Part shown: positions 8,092-15,381 of the stretch, in pieces
How positions within the stretch are numbered: position 1 is the stretch's first letter
How the letters are laid out: every line of letters starts with the position of its first letter
Assembly: GCF_963662805.1 (NCBI RefSeq)
Contig: NZ_OY759862.1
Coordinates: forward strand, 394,427-458,426
Direction of reading: 5' to 3'
Source: an uncultured Cohaesibacter sp.
Lineage (GTDB): Bacteria > Pseudomonadota > Alphaproteobacteria > Rhizobiales > Cohaesibacteraceae
DNA: 64,000 nucleotides
The notes under the pieces: model-generated
What the model was told of the DNA's origin: nothing
Database searches by the model: none
What the model saw: only the letters and a program-made list of their open reading frames with translations
Made by a program: the position numbers and the translations under genes

Positions 8092-9687
8092 GGTCTTGCA
8101 GTGGACGCAGTTGGCAGCGTTGATGACGTAAGCTGGCGTCTCGCCGCTTTCGTCCCACTCATAGACCCCGGCCGGACAGAAGCGCTGCGACAGCCCGCCA
8201 TAGACATCATGCTCGGAGCTCTTCTGCAGGGAGAGGTCCTTGACCACCAGATGACAGGGCTGATCTTCCTCGTGGTTCGCCCCGGAGAGGAACACGGAGG
8301 AGAGCTTGTCAAAAGTGATTTTGTTGTCAGGCTTGGGATAGTCGATTGGCTTGCACTGGCTGGCGGGCAGGGTGCTCTGCGCATCGGTCTTGCCATGCTT
8401 GACGGTGCCGAACGGCGAGAAGCCGAACAGGCTGTTGAGCCACATGTCGAGGCCGCCGAGCGTGACGCCAATGGTCAGACCGAATTTGGCCCACAGCGGT
8501 TTCACGTTGCGGACCTTGAACAGATCCTTGCCGATCGGGCCCTTGCGCCAGCCTTCCTCATACGCGGCGAGTTCGTCGTTGGCACGACCTTCCGCCAAAG
8601 CTGTCATCAGGACATCGGCCACCTGCATCCCCGAATCCATGGCGTTGTGAATGCCCTTGATGCGTGGCACGTTGACGAAGCCAGCCGAGCAACCGATGAG
8701 TGCTCCGCCCGGGAAGGTCAGGCGCGGAACTGACTGATAGCCACCCTCGGCAATGCAGCGTGCGCCATAGGAGATGCGCTTGCCACCCTCAAGGGTAGGC
8801 TGCACCGTCGGATGCAGCTTGAAGCGCTGGAATTCCTCGAACGGTGAGAGATAGGGGTTCTTGTAATTGAGATAGACCACAAAGCCCACTGCGACCTGAT
8901 TGTCTTCCATATGATAGAGGAAGGACCCGCCACCGGTCTTCTCGTCAAGCGGCCAGCCAAAGCTGTGTTCGACCAGACCTTCATTGTGCTTCGCGGGGTC
9001 GATCTCCCAGATTTCCTTGATGCCGATGCCGAACTTCGGCACGTCGCAATCCTTGTCGAGCGCATATTTGGCAATCAGCTGCTTGGTGAGCGAGCCGCGC
9101 ACACCTTCGCCGATCAGCGTGTATTTGCCAAGCAGTTCCATGCCGCGCATGTAGGTGTCTTTTGGCTCGCCATCCTTGCCGACGCCCATATCGCCGGTGG
9201 CAACACCGCGCAGGGCGCCATTCTCGTCATAGAGCAGCTCGGCAGCGGCGAAGCCGGGATAGATCTCGACACCCATCGCTTCGGCTTTCTCTGCAAGCCA
9301 GCGGCAGAGGTTGCCAAGGGAAATGATGTAGTTGCCATGGTTGCTCATCAGCGGCGGCATGGCGAAATTGGGAAGCGGGATTGCCCCGGCTGGCCCGAGC
9401 AGACGGAACCGGTCCTTCTTGACCGCAACTTTAACCGGGCAGCTGTCGTCCTCTTTCCAGTCGGGGATGAGGCGGGTCAGGGCAACGGGGTCAATCACGG
9501 CACCTGAGAGGATATGCGCTCCGACTTCGGAGCCTTTCTCCAGCACGACGACTGAAATGTCCTCGCCTTTTTCTTCGGCGAGTTGCTTGATTCGAATGGC
9601 CGCCGACAGGCCGGACGGGCCCGCGCCGACGATCACGACGTCGAATTCCATGCTTTCGCGTTCGGGAAGCTCGTTCATTTCAGTCAT
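8011..9687 (-). CDS. Electron transfer flavoprotein-ubiquinone oxidoreductase (ETF-QO)
   Basis: A 558-residue peripheral inner-membrane flavoprotein that passes electrons from reduced ETF (fatty-acid and amino-acid dehydrogenation) to ubiquinone. The N-terminus has the FAD dinucleotide fold VVIVGAGPSGLSAAIRI (from residue 18). The quinone and FAD domains follow, and the C-terminal 4Fe-4S module is complete, with CPAGVYE and then NCVHCKTCDIKDPNGNITW. Length matches the family (about 550-560). The start at 9687 (MTEMNELPER) has AAGGA seven bases upstream. No etfA/etfB is adjacent. The gene's last 81 bases are repeated just downstream, with a single Thr-to-Arg difference in the copy. Divergent from the uracil-DNA glycosylase gene. 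Confidence 0.95.
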   Translation of the reverse strand: MTEMNELPERESMEFDVVIVGAGPSGLSAAIRIKQLAEEKGEDISVVVLEKGSEVGAHILSGAVIDPVALTRLIPDWKEDDSCPVKVAVKKDRFRLLGPAGAIPLPNFAMPPLMSNHGNYIISLGNLCRWLAEKAEAMGVEIYPGFAAAELLYDENGALRGVATGDMGVGKDGEPKDTYMRGMELLGKYTLIGEGVRGSLTKQLIAKYALDKDCDVPKFGIGIKEIWEIDPAKHNEGLVEHSFGWPLDEKTGGGSFLYHMEDNQVAVGFVVYLNYKNPYLSPFEEFQRFKLHPTVQPTLEGGKRISYGARCIAEGGYQSVPRLTFPGGALIGCSAGFVNVPRIKGIHNAMDSGMQVADVLMTALAEGRANDELAAYEEGWRKGPIGKDLFKVRNVKPLWAKFGLTIGVTLGGLDMWLNSLFGFSPFGTVKHGKTDAQSTLPASQCKPIDYPKPDNKITFDKLSSVFLSGANHEEDQPCHLVVKDLSLQKSSEHDVYGGLSQRFCPAGVYEWDESGETPAYVINAANCVHCKTCDIKDPNGNITWTVPEGAGGPTYPNM

Positions 9688-9806
9688 TTGCAGGTCCTTT
9701 TTACTCACGGCCGGTCTCAAGGCTCGACAGCAGCATTTTGGGGTTGGCCTCCGATTGCCCCATGCCGTATAGATTAAGTCTTACGGGAATTGAAGACGGA
9801 AACCAA

Positions 9807-10784
9807 ATGCCGAATGTGCCTAACACAGTGACGACAGCTCATGACCTCGCTGGCCTTATGGACTGGTACGAGGCGCTTGGTGTCGACTGTGCGCTCGATG
9901 ACGCACCTCAGGATCGCTTTGAGGAAAGCCGTCGTCAGCAGCAGGCTCGCCGTCAGGCCATGGAAGCCGGGGCGAGACAGACGCCGTCGAGACCGTCTCA
10001 AGGATCATCAGCGCGTGCTGTTCCTCCTGTCAATTCTCCGCAAGCTACGTTTACGTCAGGGTCAACTTTCAATCAATCGCTCCCTTCGTCCAATAGTGCG
10101 GCGCAGCATGGAGGTCAAGTCGCCTTTCCACCTAGCACCAATGGACAATCCACGCCGAATTTCCAGAATGCGGGAACGGCAACGCTGGTCGAAAATGCGG
10201 TTGCGGCAGCAAAGGCCGCGCCAACGCTTGATGACCTGCGCAAGGCCCTTGCCGGATTTGATGGCTGCAGCCTGAAGTTTTCTGCCAAATCTCTGGTGTT
10301 CGGAGATGGCAACCCCGATGCTGATGTCATGTTCATTGGCGAGGCACCGGGACGGGATGAGGATCTGCAAGGGGTGCCCTTTGTTGGCCGGGCCGGGCAG
10401 TTGCTCGACAAGATGATGGCCGCGATCAATCTCGATCGCGAAAAGGCCTACATCACCAACATTCTGCCGTGGCGTCCGCCGGGCAACCGCAAGCCCAGTA
10501 TTGATGAGCAGGCCATGCTCCGCCCCTTCATTCACCGCCATATCGAACTGGTGAACCCCAAGCTTCTGGTGTTCCTCGGTGGCACGGCGGCGCAACAACT
10601 GCTGGACTCCAAAGACGGCATCATGCGCCTGCGTGGCCGCTGGCGCAGCTATCAGGCCGCCGGTCGGGACATTCCCGTCATGGCAACCCTGCATCCGGCC
10701 TTCCTCCTGCGCACCCCCGCGCAGAAGCGGGCGGCCTGGCAGGATCTACTCGAAGTGGCAGCAAAACTCGACGCGCTCGACTGA
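9807..10784 (+). CDS. Uracil-DNA glycosylase, family 4-like, lacking the usual Fe-S cysteines
   Basis: About 325 residues. The C-terminal 200 form a uracil-DNA glycosylase domain that would excise uracil from DNA in base-excision repair. Motif A is GEAPGRDEDLQGVPFVGRAGQLL, motif B is TLHPAFLLR near the end, and NILPWRPPGNRKP lies between them. Residues 50-140 are low-complexity, rich in Ser, Gln, Pro and Ala, probably disordered. Classical family 4 enzymes carry four cysteines that bind a 4Fe-4S cluster. Here only one Cys is seen in the expected N-terminal segment (FDGCSLKF), and the later positions are not Cys, for example LLVFLGGTAAQQLL. From memory, alphaproteobacterial relatives look alike, so this may be a class-wide variant. 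The start at 9807 (MPNVPNTV) is preferred over 9738 or 9762. Confidence 0.85.
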   Translation: MPNVPNTVTTAHDLAGLMDWYEALGVDCALDDAPQDRFEESRRQQQARRQAMEAGARQTPSRPSQGSSARAVPPVNSPQATFTSGSTFNQSLPSSNSAAQHGGQVAFPPSTNGQSTPNFQNAGTATLVENAVAAAKAAPTLDDLRKALAGFDGCSLKFSAKSLVFGDGNPDADVMFIGEAPGRDEDLQGVPFVGRAGQLLDKMMAAINLDREKAYITNILPWRPPGNRKPSIDEQAMLRPFIHRHIELVNPKLLVFLGGTAAQQLLDSKDGIMRLRGRWRSYQAAGRDIPVMATLHPAFLLRTPAQKRAAWQDLLEVAAKLDALD

Positions 10785-10824
10785 ACATCCGGCAATTCGT
10801 CAAACAAGCAAGATCCCAAATGAA

Positions 10825-10846
10825 AAGCGGGCCAAGTGGCCCGCTT
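10825..10846. terminator. Bidirectional terminator-like hairpin between UDG and cell-wall hydrolase genes
   Basis: AAGCGGGCC (10825-10833) pairs perfectly with GGCCCGCTT (10838-10846) around AAGT. It lies between two convergent genes, with A residues on the left arm and T residues on the right. It can serve both strands. Confidence 0.75.
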
Positions 10847-10882
10847 CGTGATTGCTATCGAGTTGTCAGCTGAGTGATCAGA

Positions 10883-12559
10883 TCAGGTCCAGCCGCCGCC
10901 ATAGGTCTTATAGAAGATGTGCAGACCGATCTTGTCGAGGCGTTTCATGCTGCGGGCCCAGCGCGGTTTCACGTAGGTTGCGTGATAGTGCGTCGACGAG
11001 CCGATTTCCTTCAGCCAGACTTCCTCGTTGACCACCTCGTTGGCGATCTTCCAAGCCATGTCCCAGGACTTCTTGGACCGGACGCGATCAGGAATGCGGT
11101 CACAGGCGAAAGAGAACTGGCAGCGGTTGCGTTTGTGCTGGTTCTGATAGACCACACCGCAAATGCTGTCGGGATAGGTCGGGTTCTTCACCCGGTTGAT
11201 GACCACCTGAGCCACGGCGATCTGTCCCTTTTCAGGTTCTGAGCGGCTCTCGAAATAGATCGCATTGGCAAGGCAGGTTTTCTGCTTCTTGGTGTAGGAC
11301 GATTTCGGGATCTTGTTGGTGATCCAGGCATGTTCGCCGCGTGCGTCGATCTTGGCCTTCTTAGGCGAGCCGAAACCGAACCAGCGGGCAAAGCGGGAGC
11401 GTTTCTTGGGCTCCTTGTCTTCACCCGTTCCTGTGGTCAGGGACGCAAGCTTGAGCTCTGCACTACGGGCAGCCTTGCTCTTGGCTAGGGTGAGACCCTC
11501 ATCGGCAGTGTCTGTGACTTCGGCGGCTTCCGGGTTGCTGTTTTTGGACAGGTCTTCAAGGCTGGCAACTAGTGGAGACACGTCTAGTGGTTTGCTCACT
11601 TCTTCGGTCGCGGCTGTGGCCACTGCTTCGCTGGCCATCGGCGCACGAGCCCGTGGTAAGGCACTGATGGCGGCGATGAGCTTTGGTGCTCCCTCGGCGT
11701 CCAGCTCCTTGTTGATCTGCTCGACCGCACCGAGCACAGTGATCTGATTGTCTTCGCTGATCTGCCCGGTGCGTTGTTCCGTCAGGATGGCCTCGAACGG
11801 AGCCTCAAGACCTTCAGCCGAATTGGGCGCATAGGCGAGGGCGGTGGATCCGGTGACAACACCATCGACCTGTTCCGCGCCGTCGACCGTCGCTGGCTGC
11901 TGGTCATTCTGTGCCATCATCACCGCCGGAGCTTCGATCGGCTCAGGCAACAGGAACTTGGAGGCATCCGCCATGACCATGTTCAGATCGTCTGACGGGG
12001 CAAAGGCCTGTTTCGGCAACTCATCATGGGTCCGGTCTTCAAACGGTCCGCCCATGGCCCAGACCGATCCAGACCAGTTGAGCGCGATGGCCTTGCGGCC
12101 ATGATCCACTTTGAACGGCTCCCAGCCCCAGCCAAGGCGTCTGTCGCCCTTCTTGGTGCGGGAGACTTCGATGCCATCGCTGAGCTCGGACAGGGTGCGC
12201 GTCGTCAGCGCAAGGGCTGCTTCGGGAACCTTGGTCTCGTCGGTCTCGGCAATGCGAATGTAGGCTCCTTCGCTCAGCCTGGCAGGCTTGAACGAGGAGA
12301 GCGGAAACGCCACGGATGATTTGGTAAAACTCTGCTCTTCGTCTTTGACCGCAAGGATATCCTTTTCGGTCCCTCGAAACTGAAGCAGGTTCCCGGCAAA
12401 GACTTCCTTGGCCCAGGCCTGCTGTCTCAGTGCGGCAATTGACTTGCCACTCGCGTCAGACTCTTCCAGCGATTGTGTGAGGGTAAGGACCAAACCCGAG
12501 CCGAGAAGAATTCGAGCGGTCAGACCAAGGCTATTCTTGCCAAGCTTGGTTTTGGACAT
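10883..12559 (-). CDS. SleB-type cell wall hydrolase with long N-terminal extension
   Basis: A 558-residue exported or membrane-anchored protein. Its last 125 residues form a Hydrolase_2 (SleB/CwlJ) domain, a lytic-transglycosylase-like peptidoglycan hydrolase. KTCLANAIYFESRSEPEKGQIAVAQVVINRV carries the family's catalytic Glu (in YFESR), and later come CQFSFACD and STHYHATYVKPRWA. Residues 12-30 form one hydrophobic segment, which may be an uncleaved signal or a single anchor. The middle (150-420) is acidic, rich in Ala, Ser and Glu, and probably disordered. The start at 12559 (MSKTKLGKN) puts the hydrophobic segment near the N-terminus and has GGTGGCAGA directly upstream. The family acts in cell-wall remodelling in non-sporulating alphaproteobacteria. 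Confidence 0.88.
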   Translation of the reverse strand: MSKTKLGKNSLGLTARILLGSGLVLTLTQSLEESDASGKSIAALRQQAWAKEVFAGNLLQFRGTEKDILAVKDEEQSFTKSSVAFPLSSFKPARLSEGAYIRIAETDETKVPEAALALTTRTLSELSDGIEVSRTKKGDRRLGWGWEPFKVDHGRKAIALNWSGSVWAMGGPFEDRTHDELPKQAFAPSDDLNMVMADASKFLLPEPIEAPAVMMAQNDQQPATVDGAEQVDGVVTGSTALAYAPNSAEGLEAPFEAILTEQRTGQISEDNQITVLGAVEQINKELDAEGAPKLIAAISALPRARAPMASEAVATAATEEVSKPLDVSPLVASLEDLSKNSNPEAAEVTDTADEGLTLAKSKAARSAELKLASLTTGTGEDKEPKKRSRFARWFGFGSPKKAKIDARGEHAWITNKIPKSSYTKKQKTCLANAIYFESRSEPEKGQIAVAQVVINRVKNPTYPDSICGVVYQNQHKRNRCQFSFACDRIPDRVRSKKSWDMAWKIANEVVNEEVWLKEIGSSTHYHATYVKPRWARSMKRLDKIGLHIFYKTYGGGWT

Positions 12560-13441
12560 TCTGCCACCAACCTGTACTACGCAATACAACACTCGTACGC
12601 CCCTCAATTCTCGTTGGGCGCAGTTTCGCCGTTAAATACGGCACTCTGAAAGTGATAATGCGACATTAACCTTGAAAGACTGTTAACGAGATCGTCTTTC
12701 ATGAGGGTTTTCTTTTAAAACTTGATTAAGGCGACCGGGTGGCAGCAGAAAGAGACCTATGAGGGTAAGACTTCGCCCTCTCCTGACGGTGGCTTTACCG
12801 CTGGTCATTTGCCCCTTGGGTCTTCACATCTGCGATCGGGAAAGGCACTCGTGAGAGGCTAGAATGGACCATGCAGAATGCGACTGTCGCACGGGACGGG
12901 ATTGCCGTGGCGAACAGGATAGGGGCATTGAAAGGGGGGGGCCGTGAGCGATGCTTGCGAGCATTGGTGCCAAAGCGAGACGCTCAAAATGAAAAAGCCC
13001 GAACCCGGAGAAACCAGGTTCGGGCAAGTGAAGCTTGTTTACAAACCCATCCATTCGAGATCAAACCAGCAAAGAACTCGAATGTTGTGGCAGATTTCAG
13101 AACAGTCCCCGCAGATTGTCTGTAGACACCTAGAGCCAAATCAGGTGACATGCCCGGGCGTGCTCACAAGCTCATACAAATCTAGCGCGAAATTGCGAGC
13201 AAATCACCCCCAAAAATTTGGACTCCTGCCCAAAATAGTACCAAAAGCTTATAGGTACATTCTTCGCAATGCATGCGAGTGATCTGACTATTAGCACAAA
13301 ACTATTGTTTTTGATCGATAAATTGCGAATTCCCGCAAAATGGGATCTTTCAAAACTTCATGTAAAGATGTTAAAAAACATGAGGTTTTAACGATACGAA
13401 GCGGGAAATAACCTGTGTATTAGTTGATGTTTTTGTTCAAC
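12560..13441. other. 880-base spacer without a convincing protein gene
   Basis: Six-frame reading gives only short frames with no family resemblance. The segment holds a minus-strand terminator (12992-13025). The AT-rich stretch 13190-13420 could be promoter DNA for a minus-strand RNA, since the nearest minus-strand gene (meaB) ends 420 bases before that terminator. Bases 12608-12720 should hold the promoter of the cell-wall hydrolase gene. Confidence 0.5.
12992..13025 (-). terminator. Strong minus-strand intrinsic terminator in a gene-free spacer
   Basis: GCCCGAACC (12997-13005) pairs perfectly with GGTTCGGGC (13017-13025) over 9 bp. AAAAA at 12992-12996 gives the U-tract for minus-strand transcription. 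It is 417 bases past the meaB stop, far for that gene. It therefore either ends a long meaB 3' UTR or the transcript of a small RNA from within the spacer. Confidence 0.75.
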
Positions 13442-14407
13442 TTATTTGGTTTTCTCTCCGGTTGCAGACAAACGTTCAACCAGATCCAAATGCACTTTTC
13501 GCTCTGCTTCGAACAATCCGGGGCAATCGTTGTCACTGGAATCAATTCTGGCATGCTTAAGACCGAATTCACCAAATTTGCGTCTGATCCTGTCTTTCAT
13601 CCACAACAGCGCCTGTTGCTTCCGTTGCGTGAGGAGACGCCCACTTTCGACGAGAATCTGGTAATGGTCTTCCACCGCTTCCGCTAGGTCCTTGAGGCCT
13701 GAGCCCTCCTGTGCCGAGGCGAGGAGGACCGGCACGGACCAGTCACTCTGCTTGCGCATCGCAAGGGACAGAGCACCCTCGACATCGGCCTTGGCCCGAC
13801 GCGCCGGAGCGCCCATGTCAGATTTGGTGACGACAACGATATCGGGCAGTTCCATCACACCCGCCTTCATGAATTGCAGGCTGTCGCCAGATCCGGGCTG
13901 GATGCAAAGCACGATACTGTCCGCAGCAAAGGCGATATCGGCCTCTGATTGACCGATGCCGACACTTTCCACCAGCACCCGATCAAACAGAGCACGCATC
14001 AGGATGATCGCCGCCAACGCTTCGTGAGAGAGCCCGCCGAGGCGGTCTCGTGCCGCCATCGAGCGCACGAACACATTCTGATCGGTGGGGTCGGTGTCAA
14101 GGCGGGTTCGGTCACCCAACAATGCGCCTGACGAAATCTGCGACGAGGGATCGACTGCAACGACACCGACGCTTTTGCCTTCCCCACGCCAGTGGCGAAT
14201 GAGAGCGTTGGTCAGGGTCGATTTGCCAACCCCCGGAGGTCCGGTGAGCCCCACCACATGGGCTCGGGCCCTCTCTGCGGCCTCATCGAGCAGCTGCGCG
14301 ACTTCCCTCGTGCCGTCCCTCGCTTCGATATCGCTCAGCGCCCGGGCGATGGCGCGCTTGCCACCAGTCGCGATGGCTTCAAAGGAGAGGGGAGATGGCT
14401 CGGGCAT
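13442..14407 (-). CDS. meaB: Methylmalonyl-CoA mutase-associated GTPase MeaB (ArgK family)
   Basis: A 321-residue G3E-family P-loop GTPase that chaperones B12-dependent methylmalonyl-CoA mutase, protecting and reloading its cofactor. The Walker A motif is GPPGVGKST, followed by VAVDPSSQISSGALLGDRTR (switch region) and DPTDQNVFVRSMAARDRLGGLS, both diagnostic of MeaB. VESVGIGQSE and VVTKSDMG give the remaining G motifs. The C-terminal helices match the dimerisation arm. The start at 14407 (MPEPSPLSFEA) fits family N-termini better than the in-frame ATG at 14458. No mutase gene is in the window, although mutase and MeaB genes are often linked. LysE-type exporter gene lies upstream on the same strand, about 110 bases away. 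Confidence 0.93.
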   Translation of the reverse strand: MPEPSPLSFEAIATGGKRAIARALSDIEARDGTREVAQLLDEAAERARAHVVGLTGPPGVGKSTLTNALIRHWRGEGKSVGVVAVDPSSQISSGALLGDRTRLDTDPTDQNVFVRSMAARDRLGGLSHEALAAIILMRALFDRVLVESVGIGQSEADIAFAADSIVLCIQPGSGDSLQFMKAGVMELPDIVVVTKSDMGAPARRAKADVEGALSLAMRKQSDWSVPVLLASAQEGSGLKDLAEAVEDHYQILVESGRLLTQRKQQALLWMKDRIRRKFGEFGLKHARIDSSDNDCPGLFEAERKVHLDLVERLSATGEKTK

Positions 14408-14520
14408 TGGCAAGGGCACGTTCCATGAAGGTCGGGAGTGGCTGACTATTCCCCGCATATCACAGCATCCGGGAAAGGCTTAACCGACGAAAGAACGAGA
14501 CGTGACCAAAGACTAAGAGA

Positions 14521-15153
14521 TCAGGGGAGAAAGCCGCGAGCGGCCTGCCAGACCATCCAGCCCCCCCACACCATCAACAGACCACCTGAGGCAAAATCGA
14601 TGATCCGCATGATGAGGTCCGAGATCAGCCCGCGAATGAGTGCGGTCATGGTGACCAGAAACAGCCACCAGACCGCCGAGCCGCAAAAGACACCGAAGAC
14701 CAGCCAATAGGCTGCATCCGGACCAGCTTCCGCGCCTTTTGACAGCCCTGAAATCATGCCAACGAAAGAAAGGATTGTTGCCGGATTGGCGAGTGTCAGT
14801 AGAAAAGTCGTGCCATAAGCCTTCAAGGGCGCATGGCTCGGCGGTGCCTTGGCCGGGTCATGGGGCTGATCGCTGAGCCCACGCCGAAAGGTCGAAAGGC
14901 CGAGATAGAGGATCAACAGGCCGCCGAACAGCCGCATCTCGTCGCCATGGCTGACAAGCAGGCCGGAAATGGCAAGGCCTGTCGCGGCAACAAGGCCATA
15001 AAGGCCATCAGCGGTGGCTGCACCCATACCGGTCGCGAGACCGACAATCCGCCCTTCTCGCAAGGTGCGCCGGATGCACAAAAGTCCGATCGGGCCAACA
15101 GGAGCCGCGACAGCCAATCCGACCAGTGCGCCTTGAAGAAATGTGCTCGCCAT
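14521..15153 (-). CDS. LysE family translocator
   Basis: A 210-residue inner-membrane protein with six hydrophobic segments, of the LysE/RhtB amino-acid exporter family. The family signature is near the N-terminus as LVGLAVAAPVGPIGLLCIRRTLREGRIVGLATGMGAATADGLYG (residues 10-53). A second conserved region, TFLLTLANPATILSFVGMI, opens the C-terminal half. The start at 15153 (MASTFLQGA) is chosen because it places the first membrane segment correctly; an upstream in-frame start at 15213 would add 20 polar residues. The substrate is probably an amino acid or amino-acid-like metabolite, but it cannot be predicted. Transcribed with meaB, possibly independently. Confidence 0.9.
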   Translation of the reverse strand: MASTFLQGALVGLAVAAPVGPIGLLCIRRTLREGRIVGLATGMGAATADGLYGLVAATGLAISGLLVSHGDEMRLFGGLLILYLGLSTFRRGLSDQPHDPAKAPPSHAPLKAYGTTFLLTLANPATILSFVGMISGLSKGAEAGPDAAYWLVFGVFCGSAVWWLFLVTMTALIRGLISDLIMRIIDFASGGLLMVWGGWMVWQAARGFLP

Positions 15154-15381
15154 AGATTTTCCATCCGTTGCAACCCAAGGTCGCAATATATCCGGAAAAT
15201 TGAATGAAGACAATATTTCTTGCGATAGGACGAGGTCTTGAAAGTCAAAAATGCGGATTTATTGAAAATGTCAGGAATATTTGCGGAATATGGAAAAATT
15301 TCCGCAAATTTTCCCGCGTCAGAAAGCGCTGCTTTGTACAAAAGTCCGCCACGTCACCAGCAATGAGGCGACATGCGGTGC

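Noticed and set aside
12608..13441. tmRNA, 6S or other housekeeping RNA in the spacer
   Set aside because: No tRNA-like acceptor, tag frame or closing-stem features recognised; only the terminator is supported.
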